64,000 bases of DNA, taken from assembly GCF_000196675.2 (NCBI RefSeq), contig NC_015312.1:2108001-2172000 (forward strand), in the 5' to 3' direction. How positions within the stretch are numbered: the stretch's first letter is position 1; every line of letters begins with the position of its first letter. Both the position numbers and the translations under genes were made by a program. Source of the stretch: Pseudonocardia benzenivorans CB1190. Lineage in GTDB: Bacteria; Actinomycetota; Actinomycetes; Mycobacteriales; Pseudonocardiaceae. Shown here piece by piece: positions 52,648-61,129 of this stretch. The notes below the pieces were generated by a model. It ran no database searches. It saw only the letters and a list, made by a program, of their open reading frames with translations, and had not been told where the DNA came from.

Positions 52648-53874
52648 ATGGACGCCGACCCGGCCGCGACGACCGTCGCCGGCGCGTCCGGCGCCGAGGA
52701 GCGCGAACGTGCCGTCGCCGACCAGGCGCTGGCCGTCGCCGCGGCCTGGTCCCCGCCCGACGCCCCGCCCAGCTGGTGGCTCACCGCCGCGATCCTCACC
52801 GCGATCGCCCGCGACGACGTGCTGCGCGCGGTCGCCGCCGGGATCCCCGCCGACCGCGTCCCGGCACTGCTGCTGTCGGCGGCGCTCGTCCGGCTGGCCG
52901 GGCAGCGTCCCGACGACCCGGTCGCGCGCTACCTCCCGCGTCCCGGCGGGGAGCAGCCGCCCGACGACGGCGGTTTCCCGGCGGCGGTGGCGGCGTTCGC
53001 CCGCGCCGAGCGCGACGAGCTGGCCCGGCTGTGCGCCGGGCACCGCTACCAGATGAACGAGGTCGCGCGGTGCCTCGACGTCGTCCCGGTGCTGGGCCGG
53101 ATCGCCGCGCGCGACGGCCGGCCGCTCGCGCTGGTCGACCTCGGTACCGGCGCGGGCCTGGCGCTGCACCTGGACCGCTACGCCTACCGCTACCGGCTCG
53201 CCGACGGCACCTCGCTGACGTGCGGTGACCCCGGCGCGACGGTCCGGCTGGAGTGCGCGGTGCGCGGTGTCGCGCCCGTCGTGCCCGACCGGGTCCCGCC
53301 GATCCTGGGCCGCGTGGGCATCGACGTCGAACCGCACGACCTGGCCGACCCGCAGACCTACGGCTGGCTCGCGGCGTGCGTCCCGCCGGAGGCGACGGCG
53401 GTGACCCGGTTCGCGGCCGCGGCGGCGATCACCCGGTCGGAGGGTGCCAGGGCGGTCCGCGGTGACGTCCTGGACGTGCTGCTCGACGCCGTCGCCGGGA
53501 TGCCCGAGGAGGCGACGGTCTGCCTGCTCGACACCTACGTCCACGTCTTCCTGCCGCCCGACCGCCTCGCCCGCTTCGACGCCCTGCTCGACCACCTGAG
53601 CCGCCGCAGGCAGATCGAGTGGATCTCCGTCGACCCGCTGGTGCCGTTGGGGCCGGACGCGACGACGACCGTGCAGGGCCTGGACGTGCCCGCCGGCTGG
53701 CTGGAGGACAACCGGGCAGGCGGGGTCTTCGGCGTCGTCGGGCACGTGTCGGTGCGCGACGGCGTGCGCACGGGACAGGTGCTGGGCCGCTCGCATCCGA
53801 GCGCGGCGTGGCTGGAGTGGCTGGACCGGCCCGCGGAGCGCACCAGGCCCGGAGGCCGGATCAGGGGAACGTGA
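52648..53874 (+). CDS. DUF2332 domain-containing protein
   Basis: This 408-residue protein contains 'RLCAGHRYQMNEVARC', 'RPLALVDLGTGAGLALHLDRYAYRY', 'RVGIDVEPHDLADPQTYGWL' and 'WISVDPLV', the motifs of DUF2332. The glycine-rich block resembles a degenerate methyltransferase motif I, but no function is known to me. Start ATG 52648 (or GTG 52645). Its last 14 bases overlap the end of the convergent deacetylase gene. Confidence 0.82.
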   Translation: MDADPAATTVAGASGAEERERAVADQALAVAAAWSPPDAPPSWWLTAAILTAIARDDVLRAVAAGIPADRVPALLLSAALVRLAGQRPDDPVARYLPRPGGEQPPDDGGFPAAVAAFARAERDELARLCAGHRYQMNEVARCLDVVPVLGRIAARDGRPLALVDLGTGAGLALHLDRYAYRYRLADGTSLTCGDPGATVRLECAVRGVAPVVPDRVPPILGRVGIDVEPHDLADPQTYGWLAACVPPEATAVTRFAAAAAITRSEGARAVRGDVLDVLLDAVAGMPEEATVCLLDTYVHVFLPPDRLARFDALLDHLSRRRQIEWISVDPLVPLGPDATTTVQGLDVPAGWLEDNRAGGVFGVVGHVSVRDGVRTGQVLGRSHPSAAWLEWLDRPAERTRPGGRIRGT

Positions 53875-54655
53875 ACGTGTAGCCCTGCGCGGACAGCCAG
53901 GGCAGCAGCCGCTCGAGCGCGGCGACGGTCTGCGAGCGGTTGCCGCCGCCGTCGTGCAGGAGCACGATCGCGCCCGGGTGCACCTGCTTCTGCACGGCGG
54001 CGACGATGGCGTCGACACCGGGACGCTTCCAGTCTCGGGGATCGACCGACCAGCCGAGCGGCTGCAGGTTGCGGGTGGCGGCGTCGGTGAGCATGGTCGG
54101 CGACCAGTAGCCGCCGGGCGCGCGGAAGTACTCGACGTCGGCACCGGGCACGTGCTCGGCGCGGTCGCGGACGTCCACGATCTCGGCCACCACCGTCGAC
54201 TCCGCGCGCGTGGACAGCGACTCGTCGTGCGTCCGCGAGTGCGAGCACATCCGCATACCCGCCGCCGCGACCATGGCGACGGTCTCGGGATGCGCCGCCA
54301 TCACGTTGCCGATCTGACAGAACGTGGCGACGGCGCCGTGGCTGCGCAGCACGTCGAGGATGCGGGGTGTCCAGGTCGGGTCGGGGCCGTCGTCGAACGT
54401 CAGGGCGACCGTCCGGGCCCCCGGCTGCCCGCGCACCTCGGTGAGGACCTTCGGCACCGCCTGGACGACGACGGGCGCCGGCGGCGGCGGGGGCGGGGGC
54501 GTGACCGCGCGGAACGGTGAGTCGGGCGCGGTGAGGAACGTGACGAGGCCGAACACCAGTGCGGTGAGCACGGCCGACGCGGCGTTCAGCCGGGGTCGGC
54601 CGGGAGCCGCCGGCGTCACCGGCCGGATCTGCGCGTGCGTCGTCACGTCCTGCAC
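53861..54655 (-). CDS. polysaccharide deacetylase (NodB domain), membrane-anchored
   Basis: This 264-residue enzyme has one N-terminal membrane anchor ('AASAVLTALVFGLVTFLTA', about 24-43) and a Pro-rich linker with seven consecutive prolines. The NodB domain shows motif 1 'LTFDDGPD', motif 2 'HSRTH', motif 3 'FRAPGG', motif 4 'DPRDW' and motif 5 'VLLHDGGG'. All metal and catalytic residues are present. It would remove N-acetyl groups from peptidoglycan or another wall glycan outside the cell. Confidence 0.9.
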   Translation of the reverse strand: MQDVTTHAQIRPVTPAAPGRPRLNAASAVLTALVFGLVTFLTAPDSPFRAVTPPPPPPPAPVVVQAVPKVLTEVRGQPGARTVALTFDDGPDPTWTPRILDVLRSHGAVATFCQIGNVMAAHPETVAMVAAAGMRMCSHSRTHDESLSTRAESTVVAEIVDVRDRAEHVPGADVEYFRAPGGYWSPTMLTDAATRNLQPLGWSVDPRDWKRPGVDAIVAAVQKQVHPGAIVLLHDGGGNRSQTVAALERLLPWLSAQGYTFTFP

Positions 54656-54712
54656 TCGGCCGAGTTTGACCCGATCAGGGCATCAAGTCCGACCGACACG
54701 CCGTGGCCGGGG

Positions 54713-55615
54713 TCACCCCTCCCCGGATGCGCGAGCGGGGTCGTCGCTCGGGGCGGGCCGCTCGGCGCCGCCGTCGCGCCCGACGTCGCAGGGGCCGTCG
54801 TGCAGGTGGCCGTCGTGCCGGTGGGTGTCGTCCTGGACGGGCCGGTGCGTGTCGTGGAGCAGGCCGGGCGGCCCGATCTCGATGTGGGCACTCGTGTGCC
54901 GGCGCTCCGGCGGGCGCGCGAGCCAGTCGACGATCCGGTCCCACCGGTCGCGGCGCCCGGGCGGGAAGCGACGTTCGGCACGCTCGCGCTTGCGTGAACC
55001 GGGCTTGTACCAGCGCCGTGCCCAGTACGACCGCGGCCGCGCCAGCCGGCAGGCCCCGACCAGCGCGACGACCGGCACGAACACCCCGATGATCCCCATG
55101 ATGTTCCGGCCCTTGAGGATCGCCATCGCGGCGAACACCAGGTTGACGACGATGTTCACCGCCACCAACGGCGCTCCGACGCCGGGGTCGCTGTCGTTGA
55201 ACGGGTTCGACCCGACGAGCAGCAGGATGCCGATGACGACGGCGATCATCACGGCGTCGACCGACCGGCGGCCCTCCTCGGCCCAGTAGACGTCGTCGAG
55301 GCGCAGCCAGAGGGCGAACTCGTCGAGCGTGAGCGCGGCGCCCGCCCCGAACACGACGGCGACGACCTGCACCCACGGTGCCTCGGGCTGGTAGGTCAGC
55401 TCGGCGGTCCCGGCCCCGATCATCATGAAGATGCCGTAGACCTGGTGGTGGATGTGCACCCCGCCGATCGTGGTGTCCCGGAACGGTCCCCGGCCGCTGG
55501 CGATCATCCGCGTGATCACCCGGGTCACGACGAACGTCACCACGAACGACGCGAGCAGCCACGCGACGAGCTCGCGGCCCTCACCGATCGGCTGCAGCTC
55601 GATATTGATCTGCAC
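54713..55615 (-). CDS. conserved multi-span membrane protein of unknown function
   Basis: This 300-residue protein has about six transmembrane helices in the first 190 residues. A conserved-looking His motif in 'TIGGVHIHHQVYGIFMMIG' and acidic 'LTLDEFALWLRLDDVYW' could form a metal or heme site. The C-terminal 90 residues are basic and then His/Asp-rich ('HDTHRPVQDDTHRHDGHLHD'), a possible metal-binding tail. I do not recognise a named family. Confidence 0.7.
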   Translation of the reverse strand: MQINIELQPIGEGRELVAWLLASFVVTFVVTRVITRMIASGRGPFRDTTIGGVHIHHQVYGIFMMIGAGTAELTYQPEAPWVQVVAVVFGAGAALTLDEFALWLRLDDVYWAEEGRRSVDAVMIAVVIGILLLVGSNPFNDSDPGVGAPLVAVNIVVNLVFAAMAILKGRNIMGIIGVFVPVVALVGACRLARPRSYWARRWYKPGSRKRERAERRFPPGRRDRWDRIVDWLARPPERRHTSAHIEIGPPGLLHDTHRPVQDDTHRHDGHLHDGPCDVGRDGGAERPAPSDDPARASGEG

Positions 55616-55660
55616 GGCCGAAAGCCTCCCACCCGGGCGGCCCGGGAGAAAGCAGATCGG

Positions 55661-56986
55661 TCAGGCGGGGACGCTCGTGCGTGCCAGCGCGACCGGCAGC
55701 GACGCCCAGCCGCGCAACGTCCGGGTCGGGCGCCGCCGTCCCGGACCGGCCGGCGCCAGGTCGGGGAAGCGCTCGAACAGCGCCCGCAGCGCCACCTCGC
55801 CCTCCATCCGGGCCAGCCCCGCGCCCAGGCAGTAGTGGATGCCGCTGGAGAACGCGATGTGGTCGCCCGCGTTGGCGCGGGTGACGTCGAAGCGGGTGGG
55901 GTCGTCGAACACCGCGGGATCGCGGTTCGCCCCGCCCAGCTGGACGACGACGACCGTGCCCGCGCGGATCGTCGTGCCGAGCACCTCGGTGGTGGCGTGC
56001 GCCATCCGGCCGGTGCGTTGGACGGGCGAGTCGATGCGCAGCATCTCGTCGACGGCGTTGGGCCACAGCGACGGGTCGTCGCGCAGCAGGGCGAGCTGGT
56101 CGGGGTGCTGCATGAGCAGTGCGGACCCGCTGCCGATGAGGTTGACCGTCGTCTCGAAGCCCGCGGCGAGCAGCAGCATCGCGATGCTGCTCAGCTCGTC
56201 CTCGGTGAGGCCGCCCTCCTCGTCGTGCACGCCGACCAGCGCCGAGAGGATGTCCTCACCGGGGTTCGCGCGGATCCGGTCGAAGTGGCCCAGCATCCAG
56301 GCGTGCAGGGCGTCGATGTCGCGCTCGGTGCGGCGGAACTCGGCGAGGGTCAGCCCCATGTCCAACGACAGCGCCCCGCCCTCGCCCCAGCGCAGGAACT
56401 GGTCGCGCATGTCCAGCGGGGCGCCGAGCATCTCGGCGATCACCGTCGCGGGCAGCAGCGCGGCGTAGTCGGCCACGAGGTCGGCGGTTCCGCCGGGACG
56501 GGCGGCCAGGTCGTCGAGCAGGCCGGCGGCGATCTCCTCGGTGCGCCGGCGCAGCGCGGCGACGGCGCGGGCACTGAACGCGCGGGTGACGAGCTTGCGG
56601 TAGCGGGTGTGGTCGGGCGGGTCGGCCGCGAGCATCGACGGCGGCTGCACCGGCCCCAGCGCCCAGCGCCCGCCGGCCCTGACGGCCAGCCGGACCGGGC
56701 CGGGCAGGTTCTCCGGCATCCGCATTCCGACGCCGAAGTCCTTGCTGCGCAGCACTTCTGTCGCGACGTCGTGGTGGGCGGAGGTGAGTGCGAGCCCCGT
56801 GTCGACGAACCGGCCGCGGGCACGCAGCTCCTCGTAGAAGGGGTACGGCTCGGCGAGCACCTCGGGATCGAGCATCAGCCGCGCGCCGAGCTCCCCGGCC
56901 CGCGCCCGCTTCCCGACGGCCCGGCGCACGACGCCGTGCCGCAGCCCCCACCTGATCACGCGTCGCGGTCCACCCGAAGCCGCCAT
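55661..56986 (-). CDS. cytochrome P450
   Basis: This 441-residue P450 has the I-helix 'LLLAAGFETTVN', the K-helix ExxR in 'DEMLRIDSPVQR', and the heme loop 'FSSGIHYCLGAGLAR' with Cys386. 'PPDHTRYRKLVTRAFS' is the usual C-helix heme-contact region. The I-helix acid-alcohol pair is Glu-Thr. No ferredoxin is adjacent. ATG 56986 has 'GAGGAGG' 5-6 bases before it, which fixes the start over the longer frame to 57016. The substrate is unknown. Confidence 0.93.
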   Translation of the reverse strand: MAASGGPRRVIRWGLRHGVVRRAVGKRARAGELGARLMLDPEVLAEPYPFYEELRARGRFVDTGLALTSAHHDVATEVLRSKDFGVGMRMPENLPGPVRLAVRAGGRWALGPVQPPSMLAADPPDHTRYRKLVTRAFSARAVAALRRRTEEIAAGLLDDLAARPGGTADLVADYAALLPATVIAEMLGAPLDMRDQFLRWGEGGALSLDMGLTLAEFRRTERDIDALHAWMLGHFDRIRANPGEDILSALVGVHDEEGGLTEDELSSIAMLLLAAGFETTVNLIGSGSALLMQHPDQLALLRDDPSLWPNAVDEMLRIDSPVQRTGRMAHATTEVLGTTIRAGTVVVVQLGGANRDPAVFDDPTRFDVTRANAGDHIAFSSGIHYCLGAGLARMEGEVALRALFERFPDLAPAGPGRRRPTRTLRGWASLPVALARTSVPA

Positions 56987-57017
56987 GTCCGCCTCCTCGA
57001 TCGGGTCGGACCTCAAC

Positions 57018-57030
57018 TTACCGGCGGTAA
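57018..57030. promoter_or_regulatory. 13-bp palindrome TTACCGGCGGTAA
   Basis: The arms TTACCG and CGGTAA are exact around a central G. It lies 32 bases upstream of the P450 start and 95 bases upstream of the divergent phosphoesterase. This is the form of TetR-family operators often found at lipid and P450 genes. The regulator is not in the vicinity. Confidence 0.5.
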
Positions 57031-57124
57031 CTTATGGCGTAAAGCGGCTTCAGCGGGCTCTCAGCACGGGTGGTGCGGCGCACGCCGCCCACAACGGACA
57101 GCGGCGCTCGGGTAGGAACGTGAG

Positions 57125-58018
57125 GTGTCCGCCCCCGCGCCGAGTCTGCTCGCCGTCAGCGACCTGCACGTCCGCCACCGCGAGAACCGCGAGATCGCCG
57201 CGCGGCTGGCGCCGGGGCATCCCGACGACTGGCTGATCGTCGCCGGCGACGTGGGGGAGCAGGTCGACGAGGTCGTCGCGACACTGGCCGACCTGCGCGA
57301 GCGCTTCGCCCGGGTGCTCTGGGTGCCGGGTAACCACGAGCTGTGGACGCGACCCAAGGAGGCCGACGCGCTGCGCGGGGAGGAGCGGTACCGACGGCTG
57401 GTGGAGCGGGCCCGTGCCGCCGGGGTCGACACCCCGGAGGACCCGTACCCGGTGTGGACCGGCGCGGACGGGCCGATCGTCGTCGCGCCGCTGTTCCTGC
57501 TCTACGACTACACGTTCCTGCCCCCCGGGACCACCACCCCCGAGGAGGGCCTCGCGGCGGCCCGGGAGGCGGGAGTCGTCTGCACCGACGAGTTCCTGCT
57601 GCACCCGGACCCCTACCCGACCCGCCAGGCCTGGTGCGACGCACGGATCCGCGCAACGGAGGAGCGGCTCGCGGCGCTCGATCCCGGGCTGCCGACAGTG
57701 CTGGTCAACCACTGGCCGCTCACCCGGCGGCCGACGGCGATCCTGCGCTACCCGGAGTTCTCGCTGTGGTGCGGCTCGACCCGGACCGCCGACTGGCACG
57801 TCCGGTTCCGGGCGCGGACCGTCGTCTACGGCCACCTGCACGTGCCCCGGGTGAGCTGGCAGGACGGCGTGCGCTTCGTCGAGACGTCGCTCGGCTACCC
57901 GCGCGAGCAGCGGTTCCGGGAGGAGCGGGGCATCCGCACGGAACCGCTGCCGCGCCGAATCCTGCCGCTGCCGCCCCAGGAACCCGATCCCCTGGAGCGC
58001 TACGACAAGCCCCTGTGA
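57125..58018 (+). CDS. calcineurin-like metallophosphoesterase
   Basis: This 297-residue enzyme has the metal motifs in order: 'AVSDLHVRH' (DxH), 'VAGDVGEQ' (GDxx), 'VPGNHELW' (GNHE), 'LVNHWPL' and 'VYGHLHVP' (GHxH). It probably hydrolyses phosphomonoesters or diesters with two metals. GTG start. The stop TGA is the second to fourth base of palindrome copy 3. Confidence 0.88.
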   Translation: MSAPAPSLLAVSDLHVRHRENREIAARLAPGHPDDWLIVAGDVGEQVDEVVATLADLRERFARVLWVPGNHELWTRPKEADALRGEERYRRLVERARAAGVDTPEDPYPVWTGADGPIVVAPLFLLYDYTFLPPGTTTPEEGLAAAREAGVVCTDEFLLHPDPYPTRQAWCDARIRATEERLAALDPGLPTVLVNHWPLTRRPTAILRYPEFSLWCGSTRTADWHVRFRARTVVYGHLHVPRVSWQDGVRFVETSLGYPREQRFREERGIRTEPLPRRILPLPPQEPDPLERYDKPL

Positions 58019-58055
58019 GTGGCGAATGGTCGCGCTGGCGACCATCGCCACGCAC
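58015..58055. repeat. dispersed 3'-end palindrome, copy 3
   Basis: GTGAGTGGCGAATGGTCGC (58015-58033) faces GCGACCATCGCCACGCAC (58038-58055) with one bulge and one mismatch. The phosphoesterase stop codon (58016-58018) is within the left arm. It lies between convergent genes and ends 6 bases before the rpmE2 stop. Confidence 0.8.
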
Positions 58056-58061
58056 GAGCGG

Positions 58062-58313
58062 TCAGCGCCGGCGGTCGCCGTAGCGGCGGCGGAACTTCTC
58101 GACGGCCCCCGCCTCGTCGAGCACGCGCGTCGTGCCCGTCCAGAACGGGTGCGAGTAGCTCGTGACGTCGACGTTGACCAGGGGATAGGTGTTCCCGTCG
58201 GACCATTCGATCGTCCGGTCGGACGTCGCGGTCGACCGCGTCAGGAAGGCGTCGCCGGTGGACCGGTCCTGGTAGACGACGGGGCGGTACTCGGGGTGGA
58301 TGCCGGTGCGCAT
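58062..58313 (-). CDS. rpmE2: 50S ribosomal protein L31 type B (zinc-free paralogue)
   Basis: This 83-residue L31 of type B has '[20 protein letters not shown]', '[30 protein letters not shown]' in blocks and 'VEKFRRRYG'. It has no Cys, so it is the form that replaces zinc-binding L31 when zinc is scarce. In actinobacteria such paralogues are controlled by Zur, and a Zur-like box is seen 41-55 bases upstream. ATG 58313 has 'GAGAGGA' before it. Confidence 0.93.
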   Translation of the reverse strand: MRTGIHPEYRPVVYQDRSTGDAFLTRSTATSDRTIEWSDGNTYPLVNVDVTSYSHPFWTGTTRVLDEAGAVEKFRRRYGDRRR

Positions 58314-58353
58314 GTCGCGTCCTCTCGTTCGTTCCTGCACCCGGCAACGCATC

Positions 58354-58368
58354 CGACAACGGTTTTCA
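58354..58368 (-). promoter_or_regulatory. possible Zur box upstream of rpmE2
   Basis: On the minus strand the sequence is TGAAAACCGTTGTCG. It matches the Zur consensus TGAAAATGATTTTCA at the TGAAAA half and at TT.TC of the other half. Position and target gene are as expected; the match is imperfect. Confidence 0.45.
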
Positions 58369-58384
58369 TTCCGGGACGCGCGGC

Positions 58385-59413
58385 TCAGCCCAGCAGCCGC
58401 TGGAGGTCGTCGAGCACCTTCCCGGCGCCGACGGGACCCAGCCCGAGGAACCAGACCTCGTCGTCGACGGGCCGGACGTGGTCGGCCCGCACCGCGGACA
58501 GCCCCTTCCACAGCGCGCTGTCCAGGACCGCCGGCTGCGCTGTCTGCTCGGGCGGCCCGTAGCTGGAGTAGAAGATCCGGTCGCCGTCGGCCTGGTCGAT
58601 GCGCTCGGCCGAGATCTCGGCGGCGAGCTCGTCGAAGTTCTGGGTCTTCGGCCGCGGCAGCCCGACGTCGGACAGGATGACGCCGATGAACGAGAGGTTG
58701 CCGTAGAGCCTGATCCGGCCCGGCATGAACCGCACCATCGAGATGGTCGGGGGCGCGGCCGCGACCTCGGAGCGCACCTCGTCGGCCCGGTGCTGGTAGT
58801 CGTTGAGGATGCGCACCGCGGCGTCCTCCTCGCCCGTGGCGGCCCCGACGAGCAGGAAGTTCTCCTTCCACGGGAAACCGGGGCGGATGCTGAACACCGT
58901 CGGCGCGATGGCCGAGAGCCGGTCGTAGAGCTGGTCGGCGCGCAGCTTGCTGCCGAGGATCAGGTCCGGCCTGGCGGCGGCGATCGCCTCGAGGTTGAGG
59001 TTGTTCGTGTCGCCCGCCGTCGCGGTGCCTGCCGTCTTCTCCGCGAGGTAGCTGGGCGGGGTGTTGTTCGGGTTCGCCATGACGACGGGCGTGAGGCCGA
59101 GGGCGATGACGTCGTCGAGCTCGCCGCTGTCGAGCACGGCGATGCGCTGCGGCTTCTTCTCCAGCCTCGTGGTGCCGGCCGCGTGGGTGATCGTCCGCGG
59201 GAAGACGCCCGGCGCGACGTCGGCGCTGAACGCGGCCGTCGCCTCGTCGGCCGTGGCGAAGAGCGTCCCGCCCGTCGCGACGTCGGTGTTGCCGGGGCGA
59301 GTGTCCTGGGAGGGGCCGGAGCAGGCGGCGACGGCGAGGGCGAGCAGGGCGGCCGCGGCTGCGCCGGCCCGGCGCAGCCGTCGACGCGGACGGGACGTCG
59401 TCGTATCGGTCAC
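58385..59413 (-). CDS. iron-siderophore ABC transporter substrate-binding lipoprotein
   Basis: This 342-residue class III binding protein has a lipoprotein signal peptide with twin Arg-rich n-region and lipobox 'LAVAAC' (lipidated Cys31). The Fe-siderophore domain reads '[30 protein letters not shown]', read here as blocks, and '[19 protein letters not shown]'. No permease or ATPase is adjacent, so it works with components elsewhere. The start is GTG 59413. An IdeR-like box ends 5 bases upstream of it, which implies iron repression and a nearly leaderless transcript. Confidence 0.88.
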   Translation of the reverse strand: MTDTTTSRPRRRLRRAGAAAAALLALAVAACSGPSQDTRPGNTDVATGGTLFATADEATAAFSADVAPGVFPRTITHAAGTTRLEKKPQRIAVLDSGELDDVIALGLTPVVMANPNNTPPSYLAEKTAGTATAGDTNNLNLEAIAAARPDLILGSKLRADQLYDRLSAIAPTVFSIRPGFPWKENFLLVGAATGEEDAAVRILNDYQHRADEVRSEVAAAPPTISMVRFMPGRIRLYGNLSFIGVILSDVGLPRPKTQNFDELAAEISAERIDQADGDRIFYSSYGPPEQTAQPAVLDSALWKGLSAVRADHVRPVDDEVWFLGLGPVGAGKVLDDLQRLLG

Positions 59414-59417
59414 CGGA

Positions 59418-59436
59418 TGAGGTTAGCCATCCCTCA
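59418..59436 (-). promoter_or_regulatory. IdeR/DmdR (DtxR-family) iron box
   Basis: The minus strand reads TGAGGGATGGCTAACCTCA, which matches the IdeR consensus TTAGGTTAGGCTAACCTAA at 14 of 19 positions, including all of GGCTAACCT. It sits directly at the start of the siderophore-binding lipoprotein gene, so repression by Fe-bound IdeR is likely. Confidence 0.65.
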
Positions 59437-59594
59437 CTTCGCCGGGAAGGCGGGCGTGGCCGAGGGCGTCCAGCTGTCGGTGGCCCGGATCGCCGCGGGA
59501 ACGTCACCGGGTGTTGCGACGCCGGTCCACCCCGCCGGGCGGCGCCGTCGACCAGAATAAGCCGGCACGTGCCCGACGTGGCCCGAGGAGAGCG

Positions 59595-60980
59595 GTGAGC
59601 GAGCGACCGAGTGAACGGCGGCGCGAGCCGAAGCCGCTACTGCGCACCCGTATCGGCTCCGGTCGCGGCGCCATGGAGCAGCCCAACGCGACCGGGGACG
59701 AGGACGTCCGGCTGACCGCCCGGTTCTGGGTCGCGGTAGTGCTGACCGGGATCGGCGCCGGCCTCGCGGGCATCGTCCTGATGACGGTGCTGTACACCGT
59801 GCAGGGCCTCGCCTACGGCCCGGCCGCCGCCTCGCCGACCGTCGACATCGACGCCGTCGTCGCGGCCACCTCCTGGCAGCGCCGGGTGATCCCGCTGCTC
59901 GTCGGCGGCGTCATCGCGGGAGTGGGCTGGTACCTGCTGCGGAAGTGGACCGCGGGCCAGCGCTCGGAGGTCGACGACGCGATCTGGGCAGGCGACGGGA
60001 AGCTGTCCGTCCCGCGCAGTACCGGGACCTCGCTGCTGTCGGAGATCGTCGTCGGGCTCGGCGCGTCCCTCGGCCGGGAGGCGGCGCCGAAGCTGATGGG
60101 CGGGGTGTTCGGCAGCGTCGTCTCGGGATGGACCGGTCTCGACGTCGGCCAGCGCCGGCTGCTCGTGGCCTGCGGGGCCGGCGCCGGCGTCGCCGCGGTC
60201 TACAACGTCCCGCTCGCGGGCGCCCTTTTCACCGCGGAGGTGCTGTGCGGGACGGTGCGCCTCCCGGTCATCCTGCCGGCACTCGCGACGTCGGCGATCG
60301 CCACGCTCGTCGGCTGGATCCACCTGCCCACCGAGGCGACCTACCCCGGCATCCCCGACTACTCGTTCGCCCTCCCCGAGGTCGGCTTCGCGCTCCTCGC
60401 GGGCCCGCTCGTCGGGCTGACGGCCGTCGGGTTCGTCCGGTTGATCGCCTGGGTCTCGCACCGACGGCCACCCGGACGCTGGGCGCTCGTCGCGCCGCTC
60501 GGGGCGTTCGCGGTGCTGGCGGCGCTCGGCCTGGTGTGGCCGCAGCTCTACGGCAACGGGCAGGCCATCGTGCGCGACGCGTTCCTCGGCATCGGGACGA
60601 TCGGGCTGTTCGCGGTGCTCGGCGTCCTCAAGCCGCTCGTCACGACGCTGTGCCTGGGCAGCGGCGCCGCGGGCGGGCTGCTGACGCCGACGCTGGCCAC
60701 CGGTGCCGCGCTCGGCGCGTGCCTCGGCGGGCTGTGGGCGCTGCTGTGGCCGGGTGCGCCGGTGGGCGCGTACGCGATGCTGGGCGCGGCCGCGATGCTC
60801 GGCGCCGGGATGCAGGCGCCGCTCGCCGCGCTCGCACTCGTGCTGGAGCTGACCAACAGCGGGTTCGCGATCATGGTGCCGGCGGCGATCATCACCTTCC
60901 TGGCGACGGCCGTCGCCCGCTGGGTCGACGGCTACTCGATCTACTCGGCCCGGCTCTCGGAGGTGCCGGAGCCGCGCTGA
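59595..60980 (+). CDS. ClC-type chloride channel or antiporter
   Basis: This 461-residue protein has about ten to twelve membrane helices. The family filter motif appears as '[14 protein letters not shown]' (GREGP-type, with Ala-Ala for Gly-Pro), followed by '[22 protein letters not shown]' in blocks and '[22 protein letters not shown]' (the second conserved loop). The gating and proton glutamates of E. coli ClC are therefore only partly conserved: the Glu of GREA is kept. GTG 59595 has 'GAGGAG' upstream; ATG 59673 is a possible shorter start. Confidence 0.85.
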   Translation: MSERPSERRREPKPLLRTRIGSGRGAMEQPNATGDEDVRLTARFWVAVVLTGIGAGLAGIVLMTVLYTVQGLAYGPAAASPTVDIDAVVAATSWQRRVIPLLVGGVIAGVGWYLLRKWTAGQRSEVDDAIWAGDGKLSVPRSTGTSLLSEIVVGLGASLGREAAPKLMGGVFGSVVSGWTGLDVGQRRLLVACGAGAGVAAVYNVPLAGALFTAEVLCGTVRLPVILPALATSAIATLVGWIHLPTEATYPGIPDYSFALPEVGFALLAGPLVGLTAVGFVRLIAWVSHRRPPGRWALVAPLGAFAVLAALGLVWPQLYGNGQAIVRDAFLGIGTIGLFAVLGVLKPLVTTLCLGSGAAGGLLTPTLATGAALGACLGGLWALLWPGAPVGAYAMLGAAAMLGAGMQAPLAALALVLELTNSGFAIMVPAAIITFLATAVARWVDGYSIYSARLSEVPEPR

Positions 60981-61129
60981 CCGCGGTCCCGGGGGAGGTG
61001 GGCCGCATCGGCGCCTGCTCGCGGGGAACGACGCGGGCCCTGGCGCCGTCGATGCCGCGCCTGCGCCGGGTCCGGGCGGCCGATCGTCCCGCACTCACGG
61101 ACCGGCGTTCTCGGCGGGGCCCGCGCGGG

